Assembly (NCBI GenBank): GCA_027625915.1
Contig: JANTQA010000047.1
Coordinates: 12,462,001-12,526,000, forward strand
Source of the DNA: Anaeramoeba flamelloides
Taxonomy: Eukaryota > Metamonada > Anaeramoebidae
Direction of reading: 5' to 3'
Length of the DNA: 64,000 nucleotides
Within the stretch, counting starts at the first letter, position 1, and each line of letters starts with the position of its first letter. The notes under the pieces were generated by a model. That model ran no database searches. It was not told the DNA's origin and saw only the letters and a program-made list of their open reading frames with translations. Positions 36,056 through 47,188 of this stretch are shown one piece after another. Position numbers and translations under genes: made by a program.

Positions 36056-36544
36056 TCTTTTAACCATGTATTCATATTCAAAACTGGGTTAAAAATAAAT
36101 AACAAAATAAATAGATACAAAAACCATTTCATTTTAAATCTTTAATTTGAAATTAGATGAAATTTCGGTCAATTCCAGGTACTAAGGGCTAAAAATAATA
36201 AAAATTACAAGTATAAAGTAATTTATACTAATTAATTTAATCTATTATGAAAAATATTTATAAACAAAAAAGAAATATTTTCAATTAATTTTTAGTAACT
36301 ATTAATATTTTAATTTGTGGTTTATTATTATTTATTTTTATATTATACCCCTTCTTGATAATAAGGGAATTAAAAATAGCAAAACAAAAACTTTAAATCA
36401 ATTTAAAATAGGCTTTATGTAAAAAAATAAATAAATAAATAAATAAAATAAAAACTAGAATAAAAAATGATTGAAAAAAACCAATCAAAAAAAAGATCAA
36501 TCAAATAATATAGAGAGATAAAGAGTGAACTTTTCAATTTTTAT
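36056..36544. other. 3' flank of the calpain gene
   Basis: AT-rich, with a short AAAT/AAATAAAT tetranucleotide repeat near 36423-36444. No gene seen. Confidence 0.5.
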
Positions 36545-39500
36545 TTAAAAATCGCTTTTTAATTCTTCAAATTTAATAGGGTTGTCTGTTGTTACTGAAA
36601 TAGAGAAATCTGCTTCTTCACCTGGCTTAAAAGTGGAAATAAAAACTGTATAGGGTTCATTTAAGGGTTCTAATTGGGTATGGCATATTACTGTTTTATA
36701 GGCAACGTAATTACCCGAGGTGCTAACCGTTTGACCCGCGTATAAACGTTTAACGCGTTTACCACCATTTTTAACAATCCAAACCCCCATATTGAAGTTC
36801 TCGACACCTTTTGGGGGTTGTTGGGTCAATGTAATATAGCAGTTCGTTGGCTTGTCGATTGTTAATAAATAATGAGGATTCTTATGGCAGGAATCTTTAA
36901 AGTTCAAGCATCCGCCTGCTGTTTCACCTTTCCATTGGCCATCAATAATTTTAGTGTGCCAAGAGCTTGGGAATAATTTGCATACATATAGGTTTCTGTA
37001 TTCTTTAACAAAGTCTTGGAACGGCATCCAGAAGGTACCATCATCAACGTCTTGCCAGCCTAATTTCATCTTTAATCGTTTCGTCCAGAGGGGGGATTTG
37101 TCTGACCAGTCGCCTGTCCATTCTGTGTCTCCCCATGGGTTTCTTAATTGCAGTAATTGGTGCCCATCCATTTCGACAACTTTAAGAATGGAATATGCAT
37201 GCCCCTTAATGATCCCGCCCTTGGATTTGTTGCTATCAGATCCCGCATTGGATCCTGTCCCGATCAGGAATTCATGCTTATGGTAGTTTAGTAGCTTGGA
37301 CCATAATTGCCCGTTCTGGATTTGTTCAACGTACTCCTTTTTTTGCATCTCGATGAGCTCGGGTACACCGCCAGAGAGATTGGCTAATGCCAAATGCACA
37401 AAGCCACCTTCGATTGCCATGTAGTTGCCAAAGATTTTTGCATAGGCCTTTTCCAAAACCTGAACCCAAAGTTCCAAACGATCGCTTGAGTGGCCAAAGG
37501 CAAGGTGTGAGTTTGATTTGCAGGGGAAATAGTCATCGATCAACACATATTCCCATTTATTGTTAATGCATAACCTGACGACAAAGAACCCATATTTTTC
37601 ATTCTTGGAATAAACAAAAATGTTTTCCATTAGTTTTGGGTGTAATGTCAATACAGAGAGGGAACTTAACAGATAGCAGTCACCCAACATGCCCTGTGTG
37701 ATATCAGATGGATCAAAGCCATCTGTGAAAAGAGAGATTTTTTGATCTTTTTTCTTTGTGCTGGGTCTTCTCCATTGCGTTACCTTGTGATATTTTTTGG
37801 GGACCTTCTTGACTTTACCACAGAGTGATGTGATATCGTGTGGGAATCCAGGGTCAACGAATTTTTGGTTTGTGTCTTCCACTTCCTTTTCAATACTGGC
37901 AATGATTTTTTCTAATTCTTCTTGACTAGCATGGCTTACGTTATAGGGCCCAGTAAAAAACTTTGGGTTGATAGTCTCCGTTTGTTCATTCTCTTCATCA
38001 TCATGATGATGATGATGCTTTTTTTTTTTTTTTTTGATTTTGGAAAAGAATCCTTGTTCTCCTTCTTGGGATTTTTCAATATTTACTTGGCTATTGTTAT
38101 TTTCCTCTTCTTCTTTGTGGTCGTCTTCTTTTTCAAAATTATCCCCAACTATTTCTTCTTCCTCCTCAATAATTATTTCTTCTTCTTTTCTTTGATTTTC
38201 TCTTTGATTAATATTTTTATTTTTATTTTTTATCAATCCAAATTTGGATATTTTGGACATTTGGCTTGTAACTTTCGATAGTAATTCTCTCTCTCTTTGT
38301 ATTTGGTATGACGTTCTTCGATTAGAGGCTTCTCTTTCTTGATTTCTTTTCTTTTTTTCCATAATTTTCTGAGATTGTGAATATTCATCAAATTTTTTAC
38401 TTTTTTTGAAAAAAAGTGCCAATTCTTCCATTTTCCAATCATCAATTTGTTCAAATGTTAAATTATCATATCCAACTCCTTTCAAATATCTATTAAATTC
38501 ACTTAAATCGTGTTTAAGTGCAGAATTAAATGTCTGTATAATTATACCTAACAAATCATAATAAAAATAATTTTCTTGATCGATAAACGATCTGTTTTTT
38601 TTTTTTAAGATTTTGAGAGTTTTCCTTAATAATTTTGATTCTTCTGAATTGTTTTCAATTCTTTTCAGTTCCAATTCTTTGATTTTGATTTTGTTATCAA
38701 GACGTGTTTTTTGAAAGATTTTTTCCCATTTTGTCCTTTCAATTGGATTATTCTCTATTTTATTTAAAAATTGTTCTAATAAATTCCAAAAATTCATTTT
38801 TTGAAGTTTTTTGTATTTTTCCCCTTTCCCAACATTATTATTATCGTCCCCCTCCTCTTCTTCTTCATTATTGTTGTTATTTTTTTTTTTTGGTAGATTA
38901 TCATTAATTAATTGTGGCTTAACTTCAAAATGTTTAAATAAAGTTCTCTTTATTGATTTCAAAAATATGTCATCATTTAAAAATTTTAATGAATTAAATA
39001 ATTGTTTTTTGGTTAAAATAATTTTATTGAAAATAAAATTAATTAATATAGCTACTGTAAATAAATTAATTATTAAACCATAATAATTATATTTTTCATT
39101 TTCTTGAAAAATTATCAGGATCAAGCCAATAGAATAAATAAATATAAATGTCAAAATAACTAATATACCAATGATATTATAACCAAATATTAAATTTTTG
39201 GAGGAATTAAATTTATAAATAGGGAAAAATTTTTCGGAATAAAATAAAATATTTTCAATTTTTGATTTCGGTTCCTTTAATGATAATTTAATGATCGTAA
39301 TAAATAAAGAAATTAAACTAAAAATACTAAATCCAATCAAAATTGGAGTAAATAATTCTTTTGTTTCAACATAAAGCACTAAGATTAAGAAAATTGTTAA
39401 GATCGACATTGAAAATAATAGAAATTTGGAATTTTTAGATTTCCAATAGTGATCATTCTTGATCCAAATATTGATACTAAATAAAATAATTACCATACTG

Positions 39501-40888
39501 ATCCATAAGTAAATTAAAAAGATTCCATATTTAATACTTTGTGGTATTAATACCATCATAGCGATAATAAAGCCAAGGAAAATAGTTGAGCAAATTGTGA
39601 TAACGCTTGTACTGAATTTTGAATTTGTCCAACTGTCGTCATATATTTTATAAATTGAAATGGAAAATAAAACAAATGCGGGATAGAGGATAATAATTGA
39701 TAAAAGGAAAAAATGGATAATATGTTGCTTAGAATCGCCTTGTAAATCAAACCATAATTTATAGCAACTATACCCTAAAATAAGGATACCAGTGACGATT
39801 AGTAAAATTGTAAAGGGGTCAAAGGAAAATGTGTTGAACCATTTTTTAATCAAAATGTATGTTAAAAAGATTAAAGAGATGGTTCCCAATATTAAAGTGA
39901 TTTTATAATTATAATATTCTTTAAAACGGAATTCAAGGAGAACTTCAATAACAATGAAAAGGGTGATTGGTAAAAAGAAGGCAATAAGGGTATAAATGTT
40001 TTTTAACAAATTTATCAAATAAAACATGAAACCACTTTGTTTAATGGATTTGTCTAAATGTGGATCATGTTGTAAGTCAATCAATAAATCATAGTCTCTG
40101 TGGACCCATAATTTGAACTCAGATAATGATGATACAGTAATTAGAATTGTAACAACAGGTAAAATGGACCATACCTTGTTCAGATCAGTTTCAACTTCAA
40201 AAAGAATAGCACCGAGAATGGTAATCGCAATTCCAAAAATAATGTAGAAGAAGGATTGGATTTTTTTTTTTGGATCAACATTATGAATATGGTATGCGCC
40301 ATAAAAATTAATCCCAATTAAGTTGGCCCAAACCTGAAAATACCCGAAATATTGTAAGGGGAAAATAAGGAATTTTTTTTCTTCCAATGAACCAAGAAAT
40401 TTGATCTCACTTATAAAAAATGTTTCAATAATAATGGTTGTAGTTAAAACTATTACAAGAAAGATTAAAAAAAATCCTCTTGCTATTAAGGAACACCTCT
40501 TTAATGGATGCTCTTCATGTCCCTCAATAATAATAACATTTTTGCTGCTGTCTTTAAGGATTTTTTTTACATTTTCTTCCCCTTTTTGCTTTTCTTGATT
40601 GTTTTTTTCTTCAACACCATCTTCTTGAAGATAAGATTCTGGAATGGTGTTTTCATTAAAAAAAGTTTTGAGTTTCATTTTCATCATCGCAACAAAATTT
40701 AATTTTGGATAAAGTAGTGAAAAGATCCTTTTGACAAAGACCACAATTATAATTTGAACGATTAATAAATGCGCAATAAATAAGTTTTCCTTCTGCAATA
40801 CTAAAATAATTAGTCTGATAATTATTGAAACACACGATTGAAGAGATGACATTGGTCTTCCTGTGCAATCTTTGACAAACAATAACAT
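36545..40888 (-). CDS. Polytopic membrane calpain, DEK1/TML-calpain-like, at least 1447 aa
   Basis: The frame is open from 41020, but the first in-frame ATG is at 40888, so an upstream exon is possible. Numbered from 41020 (residue 1), residues 1 to about 690 contain some 18-20 hydrophobic segments separated by short loops. A 400-residue cytosolic linker follows, with acidic runs (NNNNNEEEEEGDD), a coiled-coil-like stretch and KKKKKKHHHHHDDEEN. The calpain protease core starts near 1080. The catalytic triad is visible: Cys1115 in QGMLGDCYLLSS, His1274 in KGHAYSILK and Asn1294 in LRNPWGDTEWTGDW. A C2-like domain III follows (GQWKGETAGGCLNFKDSCHKNPHYLL) to the end. This order (many membrane spans, linker, CysPc, C2L) is that of plant DEK1 and related protist calpains, which sense or transmit signals at the plasma membrane. 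I see no laminin-G domain, unlike plants. The protease looks active. Single coding exon as far as visible. Confidence 0.9.
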   Translation of the reverse strand: MLLFVKDCTGRPMSSLQSCVSIIIRLIILVLQKENLFIAHLLIVQIIIVVFVKRIFSLLYPKLNFVAMMKMKLKTFFNENTIPESYLQEDGVEEKNNQEKQKGEENVKKILKDSSKNVIIIEGHEEHPLKRCSLIARGFFLIFLVIVLTTTIIIETFFISEIKFLGSLEEKKFLIFPLQYFGYFQVWANLIGINFYGAYHIHNVDPKKKIQSFFYIIFGIAITILGAILFEVETDLNKVWSILPVVTILITVSSLSEFKLWVHRDYDLLIDLQHDPHLDKSIKQSGFMFYLINLLKNIYTLIAFFLPITLFIVIEVLLEFRFKEYYNYKITLILGTISLIFLTYILIKKWFNTFSFDPFTILLIVTGILILGYSCYKLWFDLQGDSKQHIIHFFLLSIIILYPAFVLFSISIYKIYDDSWTNSKFSTSVITICSTIFLGFIIAMMVLIPQSIKYGIFLIYLWISMVIILFSINIWIKNDHYWKSKNSKFLLFSMSILTIFLILVLYVETKELFTPILIGFSIFSLISLFITIIKLSLKEPKSKIENILFYSEKFFPIYKFNSSKNLIFGYNIIGILVILTFIFIYSIGLILIIFQENEKYNYYGLIINLFTVAILINFIFNKIILTKKQLFNSLKFLNDDIFLKSIKRTLFKHFEVKPQLINDNLPKKKNNNNNEEEEEGDDNNNVGKGEKYKKLQKMNFWNLLEQFLNKIENNPIERTKWEKIFQKTRLDNKIKIKELELKRIENNSEESKLLRKTLKILKKKNRSFIDQENYFYYDLLGIIIQTFNSALKHDLSEFNRYLKGVGYDNLTFEQIDDWKMEELALFFKKSKKFDEYSQSQKIMEKKKRNQEREASNRRTSYQIQRERELLSKVTSQMSKISKFGLIKNKNKNINQRENQRKEEEIIIEEEEEIVGDNFEKEDDHKEEEENNNSQVNIEKSQEGEQGFFSKIKKKKKKHHHHHDDEENEQTETINPKFFTGPYNVSHASQEELEKIIASIEKEVEDTNQKFVDPGFPHDITSLCGKVKKVPKKYHKVTQWRRPSTKKKDQKISLFTDGFDPSDITQGMLGDCYLLSSLSVLTLHPKLMENIFVYSKNEKYGFFVVRLCINNKWEYVLIDDYFPCKSNSHLAFGHSSDRLELWVQVLEKAYAKIFGNYMAIEGGFVHLALANLSGGVPELIEMQKKEYVEQIQNGQLWSKLLNYHKHEFLIGTGSNAGSDSNKSKGGIIKGHAYSILKVVEMDGHQLLQLRNPWGDTEWTGDWSDKSPLWTKRLKMKLGWQDVDDGTFWMPFQDFVKEYRNLYVCKLFPSSWHTKIIDGQWKGETAGGCLNFKDSCHKNPHYLLTIDKPTNCYITLTQQPPKGVENFNMGVWIVKNGGKRVKRLYAGQTVSTSGNYVAYKTVICHTQLEPLNEPYTVFISTFKPGEEADFSISVTTDNPIKFEELKSDF

Positions 40889-41020
40889 TAGGTCAGTTGC
40901 AAACACAGTAATAGATTGGACTAATGCTGTTTTGAAAATTTTTTGATCATTCTCATAATTTTTTAAATAATAGAGGAAGAAAACAACAATTGAAACCGAT
41001 AGAAAATAAAATGGATTCAA

Positions 41021-42264
41021 GAGAAAGCTATTAGTATTATTATTGTTTTTTTTTTTTTTTTTTATTATTAATTTAGTTAAAGGGGGAAATTTGATTAAAA
41101 ATAAGAAAAATTATTTTTGAAAAAACATGAGAGACAAATTTTACCAAAATCAAAATTATAAAATCATGTTTTTTAATTCAGAAATAAAAAAATTAAAAAT
41201 CTAGATTTAGAAATAAATTTAAACTTGTTAAAAATAAGGGAATTATAAGTAATTCATTGATTGATTTGTAAATCATGGGTTTAGTTTGTGGTAAAGTTGG
41301 GTTTTTTTTTTTAACCAATAAAGCACTTTTCAAAAGTGCTTAAACATTGGATTTGATATTGTAAAAGAAACTAAATATTAATATTAATATAGAATTTCAA
41401 TATTAAGATTTTTTTATTTTAATTTCAAAAATAAATTCTTCTTTTTACCCTCTCCTTTTTAAAAAACATATAAAGTAAGGTTAACGTGTATTATAAACGG
41501 TTTACTGTGATATTTACTCAAAAAAATCTACAAATTGCTTTTTAAAAACATTTAATGGCTTTTGAATTTCAACTGTGATAATATTTTTTATTTCGTCTTC
41601 TTCATCTTTAATTTATCACTTTATTTTTTAATTTACTAACTTCAAACATAAGACAAACTTTTGGTATTTAATATTGTAAAAGGATTTATTGAGATTCTGC
41701 GACAATTTAAGTTATTACTTTTTTTGGAAACAAATTAAAAAGGTCTGAAAGAAAGTAAAGAAAGTAAAGAGTTTTTTTTTTCACTTCCCAAGTTTTCAAA
41801 TACCAGTGTAGTAATATTTTTGATACAATTTTGTTATTTCTGAACAGTGTACTTAAAATAATATAAATCAAAATGCTTGAATATGAAAAAAATTTTAGAA
41901 GAACCAATATTGGACCAGAGTCAAGAGACCAACTTACAACCCAAAGTATACTGAGAAACGAGAATACTTTTACCCATATTATATTTGATTATTTATCATT
42001 TTGATAAAAACCACCCGCCTCTGTGTAATATTAATAAAGAATAGGGCTTATTCCTCAGAAAATCACTAATCCTTTGTGAAGATCATCTTATCAATTTGAA
42101 TTTTTTTTTTGACTATTATAAACCTCGAACCTAAATAAGGATTGAAATACAATCTCTCTTTCATTTTGTTGTGTGAATCCAATTCTTGAGAGAATTGTTC
42201 AGATTCTCTCTCTTGCTGGATTTAACAATCTCTCTCAGATTTTAAATAGGTTTGGGATGTGTAT
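41021..42264. other. Upstream region of the calpain gene
   Basis: AT-rich spacer. A perfect 21-base palindrome (10+1+10, AAGCACTTTT then its mirror) lies at 41321-41341, about 300-430 bases upstream of the first calpain codons, and could be a protein-binding site or a hairpin. No other gene seen. Confidence 0.45.
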
Positions 42265-42342
42265 CCAAGTGTCATAGAGTGTCGTAGAGTGCATAGGTTT
42301 TTTTTAATTTTTGGAATGTAAAGAAAATTAAATAAATTTTTT
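42265..42342. repeat. Foldback repeat H5, left part of an H unit split by a LINE
   Basis: Carries the AGAGTGTCGTAGAGTGCATAGG and GAAAATTAAATAAATTTT words of the H clusters. Its last 17 bases (42326-42342) are repeated at 45007-45023 on the other side of the LINE. Confidence 0.7.
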
Positions 42343-42592
42343 TTTTTATTGTTGAAGAAGTGTAAATTACACTCTAGTTGCCCTTAGACTTAAATTCCCT
42401 TTCAGAAATTTAAGCGTAAAATCATAGATTTCACGATTATTAATTAATGAAAATAATTTCAAACTAAACTCTTTTTCAGTCAAAGGGGCCCAGTTCTATT
42501 GAAGAAATGGAAGACATTCTATGGCTTGTATTCATTACTCTTATCAAACTAAAATTTTCAATTTTTAGATCAAAATCATTTTTTCTCATTTT

Positions 42593-42641
<49 letters not shown>

Positions 42642-45006
42642 TAACTTTGAAAAAAAAATGTTTGAAAAATGAAATAAACATTAAGAAAAGTTCAGCTTTG
42701 TATGTTCTTTTAAAATTCATACATTTACAAGTAAAAAATCTTATTATCAACGATTTTAATTTCCTAAAGAAATTGAGAATTTTGCACGAGACGTTCCAAT
42801 GAATGGGGCCCAAAAAAATTTTTTAACATTTTTTTTTTTGAAATTTATGGTTTGTTCAGGGGTTTCTTTTATAATTATGGACTCTTATAAGAAGTTTATT
42901 ATTTCTCGTATTTCTAAACAATCTAAGTTTGGTTGATTCTTGTAAATAAAGTGACTTTTTCATTTTTGGCTGGGCCCCTTTGAGTGAAATGGAGTTTATT
43001 ATAGTTTAAAATCAATTCATTAAGATTTATTTCTTTTAATTTTTAAGAAAAATTATCTATTTTTATCATAAGAAGGACATACCCATAAAAAATGATTAAT
43101 ATCTTCTATTATTTCCTTATGTTCATACTTTAAACATAAAGGACAATATTTCGTTGAATTTTTATTTATTACATAATAGTATCTGTTTAAGCAGTTAGTA
43201 AATGTTCTAAATTTTAGGATTGTTGAGTTTGAAGGATAACTTAAATATCTTTGGGTTTTAAATAAAGAGTTTTGGTATTTTATTATTTTGAAATATTTCT
43301 GCACTTTCCAGCTCTTGGAATTCAATAATTCATTATATGTATATTTGCAAATTTCTTCTTTCAATTCGATTAAATCTTTTGAATTCCAATTGATTTTATT
43401 GTTTATTCTTTGATTAAATTTTATTAATTTTTCCAAATAAGGGAGAGATAAATTTCCTAATTTTTTTTTGAATTTGAATTTTTTTTTATTAACCGAAATT
43501 ACCAGATTTTCAATTTTAAATTCTGTTTTATAAATTAGAATTGGTGTGTTTCTGTTTATTTTACATATTTCGGTAATACATGAATTAATCCAAGAATTTA
43601 AGTAATTTAACGTTTTTATTTCATAATTAAAAATTTCTAATCCATATGTTAATTGACTTAATATAAAAGATTTAAATAATCTTATTTTTCAGTTATTGTT
43701 AAGAGAATTGTTGTTAAATAATTGTTTACAGCTATTAAACGTCTCTTTAGATTTTTTTAAATTATAGAAATATGCGAAATTTTATCCAAATAAATACCTA
43801 AATATTTAATTTTTTTTTATATCTTTTGATACAACTGTTTTATCTTTATTAGGTTTTAACCCAAATTGAATAATAATTTCATATATTGAATTTAATTTTA
43901 GATTTAAATAATTTTTATTTCCTTTTATAATTAAGATTAAATCATCTGCAAACATTTGACAATGATTTGTTAATGGTATGATTTTCAATAAAAGAAAATG
44001 AGAAATTAGAGCAAATAAAAATAGGCGACAATGGATCTCCTTGGAATATACCAAGTCCTTTTCCTTGATAATATTTTAATAAAAAATTTTGAATAATTTT
44101 ATTTAATATAAATTTTTTTATTGTTTTTCTAATTATTTTAAAATTGATTGAGTCAAAATATTTTGCTATATCAATCATTATAATATATGTTTTATCATTT
44201 CCATTTTCATTATTAGATTTGATTTTATATAAATTTAAGTATTAAAAAATTTAATACCGCAATTCGAGTATCATATTTTTTCCGAAAACCAAATTGGAAT
44301 TTGTGAATAAATTCCCAACATGGTTCAATTAGCTTCTATAGTAATTTTAGAAATAATCTTGGTAAGCTTTGATTAATAGAAATTGGTCTATAATTTAAAG
44401 CTACCCCTTCATTTCCCTTTTTATGTATAAATAAAATTGATCTTTTTTTAATATATTCGATATTATTATTATTAGGATTAAACAACCAATTATTAAATAT
44501 TTTCTGAATTGTAACAAGATAATTTTTATAGTTTATATTTTCATTTGAATCTTCATCAAAGATATATTTTAAGTTTTCAGTTTTTTGAAATCCTTTAACT
44601 GATTTATTTTTTAAATTTTTAATAGTGTTTTTAATTTTTTGGATTGGGAAAAATATATCTATTTTAAATTCTTTTAAATTTTTTATTTTTAAATTTTTTA
44701 TATAATTTAAAATTTCTTTACTTGGCTCAATTGAATTTTTTTTAATATGTCCAAAATATTCTTCAATCATATTTTTATTATTTAAAATCATTTTCATTTT
44801 TTTAGACCTTATTAAATTAATTTTTTTCCAAAAATTTTTATTTTTAGTAAACTCCAAATTTATTTCATCTATGAATTTATTCCAAGCTTCTTTATTTATT
44901 TTTTTTTGATCCTATTAATTAAGTTTGGATTACTTAAAATATTTTTAATTAATGGAGCGATTTTATGGTCATTTTTATTTTCTTTATAAATTATATCTGT
45001 GTATTT
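42343..45006 (-). mobile_element. Non-LTR retrotransposon (LINE), 5'-truncated and broken
   Basis: Reading the minus strand, coding pieces appear in order in several frames. Near 44405 a reverse-transcriptase NYRPISI motif; near 44160 KYFDSI; near 44040 GIFQGDPLSP; near 43945 the catalytic FADDLI; and near 43070-43130 a C-terminal zinc-knuckle with CPLC and a downstream HFLWVC. Several frameshifts and stops separate them. The endonuclease end is missing. The 3' end is a short A-tail (T8 on the plus strand at 42343-42350). A 17-bp direct duplication AAAATTAAATAAATTTT borders the insertion at 42326-42342 and 45007-45023. A family A mini-element (42467-42996) sits in its 3' untranslated part. 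This is a dead copy. Confidence 0.9.
42467..42996 (-). mobile_element. Mini-transposon, family A copy 3, inside the LINE
   Basis: A 530-bp copy in inverse orientation to copy 1. Its ends are AACTCTTTTTCAGTCAAAGG and CCTTTGAGTGAAATGGAGTT, each next to TA. It splits the LINE 3' end, which is uninterrupted in the LINE fragment at 49056-49213. It contains a run of 38 T (42599-42636). Confidence 0.85.
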
Positions 45007-45545
45007 AAAATTAAATAAATTTTCTTTACATTTCAAAAAGTAAAAAAAAAAACCTAACGGAGTTTTTCTTGAGGTTTTCTGTTTTATTTGTGAAGTTTTT
45101 TAGGTTTTTTTGAGGTTTTCTATTTTATTTAGAAAATCTATTGATTTTTCAAATAAACAATAAAATCCAGAAAACGTAAGGAAGGTTTTATAGAAATCAA
45201 AAAAATAGAGTAAAATAAAATATTTTACTCAACACTTTGAAATACTAAAAAACTTGAAACTGCTTTTATTTGATAAATAATTTTCAGTAATTCTAGTAAA
45301 TTTTCTATTTATTTGAAAAATCAATAGATTTTCTAAATAAAATAGAAAACCTCAAAAAAACCTAGAACACTTCACAAATATTTAGAAAACTCATAAAAAA
45401 ACCTAAGGAAAATATATTGATTTTCTAAATAAACAAAAAACTCAAAAAAAACTAACGGCGCTTTTTCAGGATTCAAAAGAATGGTCTAAAATTAAATATT
45501 TAGCCCAATTTTATTAAATTCTAAAAAAAACTTATGGCAAATTGG
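45007..45545. repeat. Foldback repeat H6, right part of the H unit split by the LINE
   Basis: Begins with the 17-bp target duplication, continues into the AAAAACCTAACGG word and contains inverted pairs of TGAGGTTTTCTATTTTATTT and its mirror near 45090 and 45310. It is non-coding. Confidence 0.65.
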
Positions 45546-46545
45546 TTTACTTTTTATATCGGTCTCTTTAATGGAAATATATTATATATATATATAGATA
45601 GATAGATAGATAGATATAACATTATTTGTTCTCCCATTACCGACATTTTTGGTCATAGACTCTTCTGATTTTTTGTTCATTTGGGTGTAGTGGGGGCCGG
45701 AGTGAAATATACTATATGAGTCGATATAAATAATTTAAAAGTTGTTGAACTAAAGAAATGTCAAAATATTAAAATTTTGGGGGATTTTGATGAAATATAA
45801 CATTATCATTTATTCTTCTTTATTGAGAAAAAAAAGGGGGGGGTCATTTATTGATAAAAAATCTTTTTAATGAAATTCTCTAACAAGACAATTCAAAATT
45901 AAACTAATTTTGTTTACTTCTTGGTTCACTAACTTTTCCCCTTGATCTGAAAATATATTTATACCATTTCATTTAACTTTATTATATTTTAAAATGTTGT
46001 AGATTGTTAGTGAATCAAGAGGACTTTGATTTTTCAGAACTTTTAAAGGCAAATTTTGAATTTGGATCTTGAAAATGGTTTTAATGCGAAACTTAAGCTC
46101 ACAAAATCAATTTTGTTGATCGCTGTCAAATCTAAAATGATGAAATTTCAAAAAAAAACTAAAATTTGAAATTTGAACAAGATCACTTGATTCAACATAG
46201 TTTTAAGAGAGGTTGTGTGTTGTTAGTCCTAAAAGAGATCTGTGATGGATTTACAATTAGGGTAGTGATTAAATTCCTTGAATTAAAAAAAATGTTCGTA
46301 TTAATTCATATGTTGAAAAATCACAAATTTTGTAAAAAAAACTTCAGTATTTAAGAAAAAGATCTTGTACATGTGTGGTTGTTTTCAAAAAGTGCAAATA
46401 AAAAGTTTTATAAAGTGGTATTAAAACTGCGAAAATGGGTGATTGTGAAAGTTTGAAGTCACGCTTTTAGTCAAAACATTTTGAAAAAGGATCACAAAAA
46501 ATTTAAAAAAATAATAAATTTTTTGAAAAAGAAAAAGTAAAAGTA
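45546..46545. other. Spacer with microsatellite and G8 run
   Basis: A TA repeat followed by ATAG units covers 45582-45616. A run of eight G lies at 45836-45843. No gene seen. Confidence 0.55.
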
Positions 46546-47188
46546 TTACATTGATTTCTTTTCAATTTCTTGAAGAACTTTAGTGTTCTGAGAGATTTCA
46601 TTTGGCAATAAAAATTTTGTCAGGTCTAAATCAGCACTTTTTTTTGTTTCTTTCTTGCTAATTGGTGTTGCAATTCTTTTTTGAAGTACTACCTCACGGG
46701 TTACTGTAATTACATTGGGAAGAGAAAAAAGGGATTTAGATGATATTATTAAAAAAGGATATTCAAAGAAGATTTTCAATAAAAAAGAAAACAACAAAAA
46801 AAAAAAAAAAACAAATTAAATTTGGGAATGTAATGTTTGATACCTTTAAAAGTATGAGAGCTCCTCAAAATGGCTTGTGTGACACAGAGTGAATTAAGAA
46901 CGAATACCAAAACTGTCAATGAATTTGTATTAATTTGTTTAAAAACAGGCAAAAATAAGAAGGCAAATACTAAGATCAAAACTATTAATTGTTGGAAAAC
47001 TGTATGTTTTTGAAAAATGAGAAAAAAATTGAGTTTAAAAAGAAGAAAAGTGAAAATTAAAAATAAAAAAGTATTTTCATACAATTCACATTCCAATTGT
47101 TACGTTTTATTAAAAATAAACACAACAATAACACAAAAAATAGTGAACCACAAAAAAGTATAAATTGAATTTGATCAAATTTGATCAT
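46546..47188 (-). CDS. Small multi-pass membrane protein, 139 aa, three exons
   Basis: Exons on the minus strand: 47188-47083, 46999-46844 and 46703-46546. Introns are 83 and 140 bp, begin GTATGA and GTATCA and end ACATACAG and ATTACAG. The first exon starts MIKFDQIQFILFCGSLFFVL, and all three phases join in frame. Three hydrophobic stretches (residues about 6-27, 37-57 and 65-83) are followed by a basic loop (VTREVVLQKRIATPISKKE) and a soluble tail ending EIEKKSM. I do not recognise the family. The size and topology resemble ER/Golgi three-span proteins, but nothing decides it. The gene model rests on frame continuity only. Confidence 0.6.

Noticed and set aside
37922-38281. Plus-strand frame of 119 codons
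   Set aside because: Shadow of the minus-strand calpain linker; its residues are only the complement of poly-Glu and poly-His codons.
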